NCBI GenBank assembly: GCA_030068145.1
Contig: JAPJBO010000851.1
Coordinates: 1-64,000, forward strand
Source: Diplonema papillatum
Lineage: Eukaryota > Euglenozoa > Diplonemea > Diplonemida > Diplonemidae
Reading direction: 5' to 3'
Length of the DNA stretch: 64,000 nucleotides
Shown here piece by piece: positions 9,718 to 28,444 of this stretch (positions are counted from its first letter, which is position 1; each line of letters begins with the position of its first letter). The notes below the pieces were generated by a model, which had not been told where the DNA came from, ran no database searches, and saw only the letters and a list, made by a program, of their open reading frames with translations. The translations under genes and the position numbers were made by a program.

Positions 9718-11504
9718 AAGAGAGTGAAAACCACGGTTGTGAAACGAATGGATTATTGTACATTATTGTATTTCCCCCGCCGACCAAGAATTATTGTATT
9801 TTTATTGTACATTATTGTATATTATTGTACGATTATCGTACATTAATGTACACGCAGTGGTGCGGGGGGTAAGGCGTGTGGAAGGTTCACGACAGGTTTT
9901 ACACGGAATCACCCGATGGACTCGTCAGACTCCCGAACATGGTGTCTTTGTCAGGGGTGCTCGAGCGCAAAGACAGCGTTGCAGTTCAAGCGGAGGGTGA
10001 AAATGCAGCAGGTGGCCATAATATGGGCTACCAGAAAGAGCGAGCAAGCATTCAGAAAGGCAGTTGCCACGACAGGTGTCTTGGCGAGGAGGACGTCTTG
10101 GTGGATCTTCACTTCGACAATCTTCGGACTCAGGTCAGTCCGGAAATTGAAGTGAAGGTTTGCCGAGGTGAAGACCCTTGATACGGACGTATGCTTCGAA
10201 ACAACGTTTTCAGGGTATTTCTTTCTTCCTCGTTTCCCGATCGAGCGCTCTCCAGGGCGCGAAGGGAAATAGTGCCCCTTTCATTCAGATATCCGCTGCA
10301 ATGGGGCGCAGCGAGATAGCTCCGAAGCTTCCCGCAACGGAATATAAATCTCTGCAAACTAACTTTTCGAATTGGGGGCAAATCCGAGGTGCGCCTGATG
10401 CGCCGTAAGGGGTTAGGAGCACGCGCATTTTAGGTAAAGTTTCAGACTGTGTATTCCAGTCTTCAACATCTGGGAAAGCCTTTTTCGAATTTGCTGTTCT
10501 GCTTAGTCCTTTCTCGATCTCGCAGTTGTTTAAATGCACTGGGCAGTATCTTGTTGCGGCCCAGTTTGTTCGTTGACCTTTTCGTGGAGTTTCTTCCCTG
10601 TTTCATGAGTTTGGCCCTCAGAATCGTGGTAAACACGCCTGGCATGTCCAAAGTCGTTGGAAAGTAGTCCATGACTTCGATGCGCGTTTGAGCAGCGTGT
10701 ATGCCCGTTAGAAGTGCAGTGAGGTCGTCCGTCCTGTATTCGGCCGCAAAGCTTGGCGGAGACGCGGCAAGGTAAACGGTCGAGGTTCCCCGTGCACAGG
10801 CACCGTGATGGGAGCGGACAGATTGCGGTGTTGGGCTCTTGCGGTGTCGCGTGGTAGCTCTGTGCCCTCGAGAGGTGGGTATCCCTACTATCCATCCCCA
10901 CAGGCGACCACTGTAAAACGAGTTGTCGACCAGTGGTTGACGGCAGACTCTACCACCTGGCACGCACGGAAATTTCTTGGGTGCTCAGATCGCTGGGCCC
11001 CCACTGAACCCATTCCACCATTACCACCATTAGGAGCCACCTATCTGCTTCATGAGTGGCGGAAACTTGTGCTCCACCAACGGAAATCCCGCGGCAGACC
11101 CCGGAAATCTTGTCCTCAGATCGACTGCGAAGTATGTTACTTCTCTTGAAATTCTCAAACCGGAAACCCCAGTTTCTGAAACCGCAAACCTGTACCTAAA
11201 GTCTTCCCCCAGGTTTCTGAAAGCGGCATCCCGGGTATCTAAAGTCCCAAACATGTCGACTTTTTTTCTGCGACAACACGTAGCACGTCCCTTTAACTCA
11301 GAGCGGATGCATTCACCGCCCAGTGTCAACAAATAAATGACAACAACAGGCTCGGGGTTGCTTCTTCGGGGTTGCGTTCCTGCCCCCTTTCTGCCACTAA
11401 CACACATACCCGCTATGCGCTTGTAAAATATGTTGCAGCGATAGTGAGTGCAATGCCTGCATCTTTCGGCGTCGAATTGAAATAGAGGATCTGCTGCGTT
11501 TTAG
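9718..11504. other. Region without an intact recognisable gene
   Basis: 9735-9850 is AT-rich with irregular ATTATTGTAC/ATTATTGTAT repeats. The only protein similarity I recognise is the short PLD-like stretch on the minus strand at 10592-10789. Frames on both strands at 9876-10181 and 11030-11407 show no motif I know. Confidence 0.5.
10592..10789 (-). pseudogene. PLD3/PLD4-like exon or relic
   Basis: On the minus strand, 66 codons read VYLAASPPSFAAEYRTDDL, then an alanine-rich helix, then IEVMDYFPTT, LDMPGVF and ILRAKLMKQG. This matches the block between the two HKD motifs of the PLD3/PLD4 family (YFSSSPPSF, GRTNDL, VMDYFPTT, then the ALRAA helix). Neither HKD motif is visible in the flanking 800 bp on this strand, and I could not find convincing neighbouring exons. 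It is therefore either one exon of a gene with long introns or, more likely, a relic. Confidence 0.45.
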
Positions 11505-14500
11505 ATGGTCAGAAAACGAAAGGCGGAGGGACAGGAAATCCTCGTTCGGGAAGATGCAGAAAGTAACACGGTTCCGTGCCCAATTTGCAAAGATCACATT
11601 TTCTACAAAGAGACGGTCAGTCACAGCGGAGAGTGTCCCTCTGTCTCGAAGGAGTTGCTTCAGACCAAATGGGTTTGGGGCGAAGCAAACGGGCATGCCG
11701 AGAACACGGAAGCTGTTGACAACGTCGAAATGGTCACACAACTTTTCAGCGGAGATCCGCTCTGTGTCATCTCGGGCCGCAAGGTTTCTGGCTGCAGAGA
11801 AGTTAGACTGCGAGTTCTTGCTCCCTCCGAAGACCACAACGGGAAAGAGTTTCCCGGCACTCCCCTGTCAGCTGCGCTGAAAATCCGATATGGTGCTGAC
11901 TGGCCAGTGTCAGCGGCCATAGGAATAGAGCGCACATCGTGCAGAATAAAGCACAAAAGCTGGACCGCCCTCATTCGCAGTCTTGCGGAGAAAGCAACTG
12001 AAGCGTGGGCGGCTGATGACGAACGCGCCGTGTTTGTTTTTTCACTTGTCGAGTGGCTGAAGGTTGAACTTTCGTCACGAGTGGACTGCTTCATGAAGGA
12101 GTTCGAAGAACGGCACGTATCGATCGCACAAGACGAATTTCGACCAGAAATTGTCGATAAATCTGAGGCGCAATACGACCAATCATTCGGTATGTGCACT
12201 TTTGTTTCAGCACATATTCGGGCACCTCGATAGCGTGCTGCTGACTGAAGTGAACTCCCCCTCGCATCAATACCTGTAGTCTATGACCACTGGTAATAGT
12301 GCCTTGCAAGGAATCTCTTCGTCGGGATACAGGCGCTTACGTGTACATCACTGATGTTGCTGTGAACAAATCATCATGCTCAAAGCAGGTGTTTACCATG
12401 AAAGCATGGAATAATAACGGATCGGTTCTCTCGACTCGTGAGTATCTTTCAGCTCCAAGTAAGCACAACAACGATGCAGCTTCCATTTGTTTTGACCGCG
12501 CATCAGTCCACACCCACTCCACAGACGAGGAAGAAAAGCGGCAAGCCCTCGAGTCCCTCCGAAGACAAGAGAAGCGCCGACTGCGCCAGCAGGACAAAAC
12601 GGAGTCGAGCGCAAAAAAGAAAGGCAACGGAAGCCCTCCTCCGCTGACTCCGACGAAGTCCGTACCAAATCCCATACAGCAACAGCGGTTGCTGCAGGAG
12701 AAGGAGGAGCGGCTGGCTGCTGAGGCTCGCAAGGCGGCGACGAAAGAAGACCGTGGCTCTCCGATGCATGATCTCGAAGAACCACACGCTCCGGCTTCCG
12801 AGAGTTCAGCGAGCGACGGTCAGGTCGACCAGTTCTTGAGTATGACGAAGAGGGAGTCTGAAGCATCCTCAACCCACGGGTCCGAGTCCAGCGGGTCCAG
12901 TTCTTCGACCCCGGGGAAGTTGGCTGATCGGTGGAAGAAGAAACCCGCCCGTAATACGGGGGCCCCGCCCACCGCCTCGTCATCGTCATCGTCCAGTTCA
13001 GCGTCGTCTTGTGGTTCTTCGTCTTCCGTGCCCACCAGCCAGTGGGAGAAATACGGCTTACCCGGCACAGACATGGTGGCGGACCATCCGAAGAAGCAGA
13101 AGCGGCGCACGAAGCGTGCGCCTGCCTTGTGTTCGCCCACGATAGTGCCGCTACGCAGCAGGCACAACGTGGTCGCTTTGACACCGCAGGAGCGCCGACA
13201 GCAGATCCTGCTGCGGTACCTCATGAAGAAGACGTCAGATGGGGTGCTCCGGGACGCCGCCGTCGAGTTTTTGGAGGCCAACGGCCTCGTCGAGGGCAAC
13301 GTTGGCGACGACAAGGACCTTGAAGCCGCGGTCGAGCGGCTGATCAGCGAAACGAGCGGCGCCGACAGGCGTGAGTCCGAGCCCGCAGCCGATGCGCCGC
13401 CGCCCATCAAGTCGTGGTTCCAAGAGCACTTCGAGATACGAGCCGCCCTGGGCAAAGGAGGGCAGGGGCGTGTCTGGCAGTGCCAGAATCTAGTCGACGG
13501 CCTGTTCTACGCGGTGAAGCGGGTCGAGCTGCCCGTCGACCACGAGGCTGATCGGCACGTGAAGGCAGAAATCCGGGCGTTGGCCAGATTGAGGCACCCG
13601 TACATCGTTCGGTACTTCACGGCATGGTTCGAGACGGAGGTCGCGCCAACCGACGGCATGCACAAAAGCAACAGCCAAGTCGGCTTCGAGAACTTCAACC
13701 TAACACAAAGCCAAGCATCCGTCGACACCGACTGCACAGCAACTTTCGCGACGCGCCACAGCACGGCGCCGTACAGGAAGTTCTGCTACATACAAATGGA
13801 GTATTGCAACCAGCAGACGCTGCGGCAGTGCATCAAAGAGCGTATTTTCACGTCATCCGACGAGGGAGCCGAGTGCGGGTTCACCATCTTGCGGCAGCTG
13901 CTCGAGTCCGTCGATTACTTGCACAAGCAGCGCGTCATCCACCGTGATCTGAAGCCCGAGAACATTTTCTTCGTCGTGGTGACACATACCGAGGAGCGCA
14001 AGTATTTTGCGGGGGACATCAAGGTTGGAGACTTCGGGCTGGCTGCGGTGAGTGAGGATACAGCGGCTCTCCTGGGGCCCTCGAACTCAATGTTGGGCAC
14101 CGTGCAAGGGCCCCAGACCGTGGAAAACAGTAGCGGGATCGGGACGCCGTTGTACTGCGCCCCGGAGCAGGAGCATCAGTCGAGCTACACGAACAAAGTG
14201 GACGAGTACTCCGTGGGAATTATCTGCTTCGAGATGTTCTCGGGGTTCACAGAAATGGAGCGGATCCGGCGGATTCCGGAGTTCCGGAAAACGGGAAAGG
14301 TACCCGCCGACTGGCCGGGGAGGAGGCACCCGCATCTCGTCGAGGTAGTCGAGAGCTTGGCGGCTCTGTCGGCCGAAAAGAGGGTGTCCGCGGCTGAGAT
14401 CATCGAGCGGGGATTCCTGCCGAAGGCGCGGCAGAACGAGGCGATGACCAGCGCGATCGAGACTTTCCGCTCGAACACGAAAACCGTCGAGGCCCTGTTC

Positions 14501-17203
14501 GAGACGTGCATTAACGACCTGAGCACGGTGAACGGGCAGGACTGGCTACACCAGCTACGCGAATTGTCAAGGTACCCGAAGGACTACTTCCCCGACACTT
14601 TGCTCGCATCCCGGACGCAGGAGGGGTTCAAAAGGGTGATGACTGAAATTTTCAGCAAAGCCGGCGCTGTGGAGCTTGAGGTCCCGTCCCTGTTCCCGGC
14701 CAATGAGTCGATCATCGCGAGCGTCAGCCCGTCCTTTCGCTGCATGAACGACCTCGGGGAAATCTTCGTGTCCCTCGAAAACTGGTCCGCCAATTTCGCT
14801 GGGTACCTCGCCAAGCAGCAGCCGATTCCTCTGCAGCTGCCCCTGCGAAGGTTTGCATTTATTCTGCTTTCTGGTTTTGGAAGATAACCAACTACGATCA
14901 TGCTGTGGCGGTACAGGACTTCTCTCTCAGTCATATCGCCACAATAATAACGCTAGTATATCAGTCGTATCCGATCGCAGATCTTAAAAATTGCAACAAT
15001 TCGCAATCACAGGTACTCTTTCGACAAGCGAAGTACCTCCGAAGAGCAACTGGCCATGTACGATATTGTTACGACAACACGGTTGCCTGCTGTAACCACC
15101 GTAGCCGACGCTGAGCTGTTAGTGGTCGTAGCGTCGATTTTGCAAAGTGTCGCTATAGCCAGCTCGAAAACATGGGTCCTGCGGCTGAACCATACAGACA
15201 TCTTGAGGGCAATTCTACACGTTTGCAATGTATCACGGCCGGAGGCTCTCGTTGATGTGCTTGTCCGCGACAAGCAGTCGGTGCCTGACATTGCGACCGC
15301 GTTGAACATGGAGGTGAATATGGCCCGCCGACTCGTCGAGCTCATTGGCATGCACAAGGTGTTCCTGTCCCATGATAAGTCTCCGGTTGACCTCGTCGCT
15401 GCGAAGCTTGGCATCAAGCTCTCTCCCTCGCGGGACTCCGGACACAAGCATCACGACATCAAAGGCATCCTTGCTTCTGCGCCTCACGAAGTGGTCTTGA
15501 GAGTGTCAGATGCTCTTCGTGATCTAAGGAGTCTTGAGCTTGTCCTAGCGGTATGTCCCAGCTGTCTAAAGTTTCTTACGTTTCTGGACGTGTTGCCAAT
15601 CTGTGCTAATCGATGCTTTCTTCTCTTGGGTCCATCGCAAAGGGTCTTCATGAGCGCCCTGGCACCGGGAGAGGTTGCATTTCAAGAGAGTCTGAGTGGG
15701 GGAAGAAATTTGTACGCGTGGTTGCCGACCGGGTGTTTTGGCCAGCGCAAAAAAACAAAGGCACACTACGGTTTAGGCTTTCAGAAGGTCTCAGCGAAAC
15801 GTGCAGGTTAGAGACGAGCTCAAACACACGGCAACTACCGGAGTTGCTTACCGAACTTCACATGACTACTGCGATCGTGGACCTGGTGACTTTGGCTTGT
15901 CGGTCCTACACGCACAGATGCGATGAGAGCCAAGACCCCTTGCTAATTCACCTCGTAGTGCCCGACCCTTGACCTGATCCTACTAAGAACTACACCCCCC
16001 GCGTCGCACGCCGAACGGAGGTTCAAACCACCGACTTCGTAACTAAAACCACTACTCTCCACACAGGAACTGAATTTCAGTGAGCGGTATCCGAACGTAA
16101 TGCTCGAGTTCGACCTGATGCACGCAAAAGACTACAAGTTCTACTCAGGCGTGACGTACGAGATTTGCTACGGCGAAGTGCTTGTGGGTCACAAGGACCG
16201 AAAACATGGGCACACCCGGTGTCATCCGGGGGACGTGGCGTCTACCACAACGGTGAACCGCTCGTCCGTAGGGATGGGGGGCAGGTATTCCGACTTCCTG
16301 CAGAAGCTGCGGCACAACTACGACAAGTTCGCGACGTTGGACAAGCAGGGGATCAAGGACGCCGGGCGCGCGACGTCGCACATTTCGCAGTCGACCGCTG
16401 TGTGCGGCATGTGGTTGTCCCTCAGCAACATGGCCACGGTGAGCTGGCAGTCGACGAAGAGCCATGGCGCGTCCGCACGGCCGTCGATATTCGTCTGCAT
16501 GCCCCCCGGGGCCTACAACATGGTCGCCCTTCTGCGGGTCACCCTTGAGCTCCGAGACGCTGGGTTGGCTGCTGAGTATCAACTGGAACCCGACGTCCAG
16601 GTGGCGACACTGCAGGAAACGTCGAGGAAGAAGCACATACCCTGGATCCTGCTGATCCCGCAAGGAGGAAAACCGAGCTCCTGCGAGTTCAAGCTGATCA
16701 ACCTGTCCACGGGCGGTCTGAAGAAGTACCGGAGGGACACGGAAAAGGAGGTAACCATCACGGCGAGTTACACGGCGATCGCGAAGTCTGTGAAAAGACA
16801 CCTGGCCGACAGCGCTCCGTCGGGCGGGCCGCGTCCGATGGAACTGAAGGTCTTCAGCCACGACGGGGGGGACCTGGACAAGGTTATCGAAAGAGCAGAG
16901 AAGGCGTTCGGGAGCAGCTTGGGTTGCAAGGCGTGTCTTTCTGTCAACGCCGCCACCCAATCCCTGCGGGACGTCGTCGCCCACCTATCTTCGTCACCCG
17001 GCTCCTCGGCAGCTCCTTTCGACCCGAAGCTGGCGGCGGTTGCCGAGTGGATCGTGGCCCACGCACCCGCGCACCCGCTGCTCCTTCTGCACTCCTCCGT
17101 CGAGGACAGATTCGAAGTGGTGGTCTCCGCCAACATCGGCCACGTGACAGCCAAGACCAAACGGATTGGCCGCAAGCAGGGTAAATCGCACATCGTGGCT
17201 TGA
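11505..17203 (+). CDS. GCN2: eIF2-alpha kinase GCN2 (four exons, about 1570 aa)
   Basis: Proposed exons are 11505-12189, 12507-14850, 15013-15550 and 16067-17203, with GT-AG introns that keep phase at every junction. Exon 1 encodes an N-terminal C-x2-C-x11-H-x3-C finger (residues 25-44), then an RWD domain (IRYGADWP core), the Gcn1-binding module of GCN2. Exon 2 opens with a charged coiled coil, then Ser-rich low complexity, then the kinase: GKGGQGRV loop, VK lysine, HRDLKPEN, DFGLAA, GTPLYCAPEQ. The kinase has the N-lobe insert typical of eIF2-alpha kinases. The HisRS-like domain spans the end of exon 2 to exon 4 (SVGMGGRYSDFL is its motif 3), followed by an anticodon-binding-like part. GCN2 senses uncharged tRNA and phosphorylates eIF2-alpha. 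No pseudokinase domain is evident. An alternative acceptor for exon 2 at 12453 is also in phase. Confidence 0.9.
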
Positions 17204-18374
17204 TGCCGCGGTGTAGCCCCGTTTCTTCGGGAAACCCCCGCTTGAGAGCTGCTCGCTTCAAGGACATGGCAATCCTTCGAGTTGTCTACGATAGCCTGTC
17301 TACCAGTGCACTGTATCGAGCATTGTTCGCAACGTCTGTTGCACGTGCAGAGTCATGTGACACAACGACCTAGGCGGATTATCATCATTAACCCGGGACA
17401 GAGCTTCAACATTCGCAGTCCAACCACTTTTCGCAAGCGGTGCATCGTTTTCTGTGCCACGTGCACACACAAGGGATCAAGTACAGTGCCTACCCCTGTA
17501 CGGCAGTGGGAAGAGTTTGTCTCGGATTTATTGGAGAAAGTTTTATAGTACTAACAATCTTGCGGGTTGCCCTTCAATGTATTGTCCGGCTAAAAAGCGT
17601 GTTTTGGTGGTTGATCAGAATTCCTTACCTGAATATACACAGGGTAAATACAACTGGGAAAAACGATCAACCGACACACACAAACAAAGCGAAGCACCTG
17701 TCTTTTTATTCGGTCGAAGAGCATCAGTCGCGGGAAACAATGGGAAGAACCGCCGGCAAAAAGTTGTCGAGCGTCATGGAATTCCTGTAACATACGAACA
17801 GACTGCCCGTTTTCGTTCAAAGCTAGCTCCCCAAGTAAACGTCGCTTCCGGGCAGGACAAGAGGGCCCTTTGCCTCTCGGCGTTTCTCACGCCGTTTTTT
17901 CCGAGGCAGGCCCTGCCAAATATCTTCGTTGCTGATACGAAAAAAGAGATTTCAATCCGACACCGTTTCTACCGAGTGCTGACTGGGGACTGCGTGACCG
18001 AGTTCGATGGTAGCCCCACGAGGTGTTAACGGATAAATGAATGCGTGTCAGTCATCGGGTAAAAGGGAAAGACGAGGAAAAGCCGAACCGGATTGTATCT
18101 CGGGCAGCTGCAAACTGGCCGTTTCGATGAGCCTAGTTGCGGAAATCGATTTTTTTGCCAGGCTTTTGTTGTCGAAGGACGTTGTGCCTTAGTCGCACAG
18201 AAACAGTGGAAAACGACTTGCGGAAATAGTGTGGCGAAGAGCAGATCCGTTGCTCTCCGCTGCAGTACACGATGCCGTCTCAGGATCGAGAGAACTCAGT
18301 TTGGGGGCTCCACGGTACTCCCCGAACTCTCTCTCTCTCTCACCCCCCTGCACCAGTTTTCTTCCGGGTCGACT
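17204..18374. other. Intergenic, GCN2 to dephospho-CoA kinase
   Basis: I see no convincing gene. It holds one copy of a dispersed repeat (17558-17690) also found in an intron at 27469-27585. A CT-repeat tract lies at 18330-18345, just before the next gene, where a pyrimidine-rich promoter or leader element would be expected. The frame running from 18093 into the next gene has no targeting-peptide character that I can see. Confidence 0.5.
17558..17690. repeat. Dispersed foldback repeat, copy 1
   Basis: Shares CTTGCGGGTTGCC, TTTTGGTG(G/A)TTGATCAGA, CCTTACCTG and AACGATCAACC blocks, in the same order, with 27469-27585. GGTTGATC and GATCAACC are an inverted pair about 55 bp apart, so the core can fold back. 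Confidence 0.65.
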
Positions 18375-19034
18375 ATGAGCAAAGGCAAAGCTGTTCTCGG
18401 CATTTACGGCGGGATCGGCACCGGGAAGTCGTTGACCTGCCGCGTGGTGAAGGAGTGTGGGGCGGGTGTGATCGATGTCGACAAGATGGCCCACCGGGCG
18501 TACGAACCGGGGACCGAGTGCTGGGAGGACGTGGTCGCCGCCTTCGGTGAGCAGGTGGTGGACCAGGCGAACGGGGGGCGGATCGACCGAAAGGTACTCG
18601 GCGGCCTTGTGTTCGGCGACAAGTCCGGCGAGAAGTTGCAGAGGCTGAACGCGATCGTCTGGCCCCGGGTCGCCGACATGATTGAAGACGAGACCCAAGC
18701 GCTGCAAAAGGATCACGAAGTGGTGGCCGTGGAAGCCGCGTTGCTCTTGGAGGCGCAGTGGGACACGAAGTGCCAGTACATTTGGTACTTCCACGCAGAG
18801 AAAGAAGTCGTCGTGCAGCGCCTCATGGAGTCCCGAGGACTCTCCCGCGAGGAAGCAGAGGCACGCATCTCCAAGCAACTTTCCAATGACGAGAGGCGGT
18901 CGTTGCTGCACGAGCGGTGTCCCGACCCGGAAAAACGGTGGGAACTTGACCGGTCCAACCTCACTGTCGCTGAGGCAGAAGAAAGCATCCGGACAGCCTA
19001 TTACAAGCTCCTCGAAAAAGTGAGGCAAGCGTAA
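18375..19034 (+). CDS. Dephospho-CoA kinase
   Basis: A complete, intronless 219-residue protein. It phosphorylates the 3'-hydroxyl of the ribose of dephospho-CoA with ATP, the last step of coenzyme A synthesis. It shows the CoaE signature: a P-loop near the N-terminus (GIYGGIGTGKS), the substrate-site VIDVDKMAHRAY, the LVF, LNAIVWPRV and EAALLLEAQWD motifs, and the lid RLMESRGLSREEAEARIS. The length is typical for a stand-alone CoaE-type enzyme. In animals the activity is fused to PPAT (COASY); here it is separate. I chose ATG 18375 because it sits about ten residues before the P-loop, as in the family. The frame is open back to an ATG at 18093, so a longer form cannot be excluded. Confidence 0.93.
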   Translation: MSKGKAVLGIYGGIGTGKSLTCRVVKECGAGVIDVDKMAHRAYEPGTECWEDVVAAFGEQVVDQANGGRIDRKVLGGLVFGDKSGEKLQRLNAIVWPRVADMIEDETQALQKDHEVVAVEAALLLEAQWDTKCQYIWYFHAEKEVVVQRLMESRGLSREEAEARISKQLSNDERRSLLHERCPDPEKRWELDRSNLTVAEAEESIRTAYYKLLEKVRQA

Positions 19035-20099
19035 GCACTCGACGCTCGGGCTTTGGGGCTTTCTTGGGAATGTCTTTGCGTGTGTCAATCGACCACTGGC
19101 GAGGGACGGTCATGGGTGCACGAGTGCTCCAACGGTAAAGGGGCACGCCCACCGGCGGCGAGAGCGAGCCTTCAGCAGCTTCGTTTTTAGTCGTAGGCTG
19201 CTCTCATCCCTGTATGGAATGCAGGTTAAAGGGGCACCCGGCTGCCTAGCGAGACTTCGTACATCATGCCCTCATTTCTGTGTTCTGATCGATCGAGCAG
19301 ACACAAGTGTCTGGAGTTTTGGAACCAAAAAACTGGTCGCCCAGGAAGGCGAGCCCTCTCCGTCTAGCCCCCAGCCCCAGTCTGCTTGGAACGCAGGGCG
19401 AAGGGCCCCTCTTTTTTTTCCCGGCACTTTTTTAACGAACGTCTTGCTTTTTCGGGGTGCCCTTGCGACTGCCCAATTCCCTGCACTCGGACAGTGAAAA
19501 GCAAGTGCGCCCGCACGACCTTGTGGCCTGTGGAAGACGATACAAACTCTGAAAATATATTTCATGTAGGTCACCGGGAGTTTCCATTTGCTCGACCAAC
19601 TGCTGCGCACGAGTATTCGGGCTCAGCGCTGGGCGATCGTCCCTGCACTTCAGCCAGACTTGCTTCTGAACAATTTGAGCGACAACGGGCTTCCGCATCT
19701 CTCTGATGTTCGTGTTCTACGAAACCTTTAGCCCACAACATGCTTTGGTTCTGGTGCCACACTCCTGTTCGACCAGGCGTCGTACTGAGTGACGTTGCAC
19801 CATGATCTTTGAATCTTTGAGCCAGTCTTCATATTGAGTAAACTTTGAACGACATTCGGAAAAGCGGTTTCCGCGCCTGCTCTAACAGCAGTTGGGTAGA
19901 CAGCAGTCAATGCGCTGAGTGCATTGCAATTCCATCATAAGCTTGTATCTGCGCAGTTAACACAATCCGTTCCCACCTTATAGTAGCCCCAAACAGGTCA
20001 ACATGTCACCCCCCCGGGAGGGAATGGGCATACGGGCGCAAAGGAAGACCTGCCCGCCCACCCGGCTGACCTTGCGGCGGGGGGCCCCCGCGAAGTGAT
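19035..20099. other. Intergenic; nothing recognised
   Basis: No coding family, RNA gene or clear repeat seen on either strand. AAAGGGGCAC occurs twice (19136 and 19228) in a weak local duplication. Confidence 0.4.

Positions 20100-28444
<8,345 letters not shown>

Noticed and set aside
18093-18374. N-terminal extension (targeting peptide) of dephospho-CoA kinase
   Set aside because: The stretch includes CT-repeat leader-like sequence and lacks a recognisable transit peptide; the family start fits ATG 18375.
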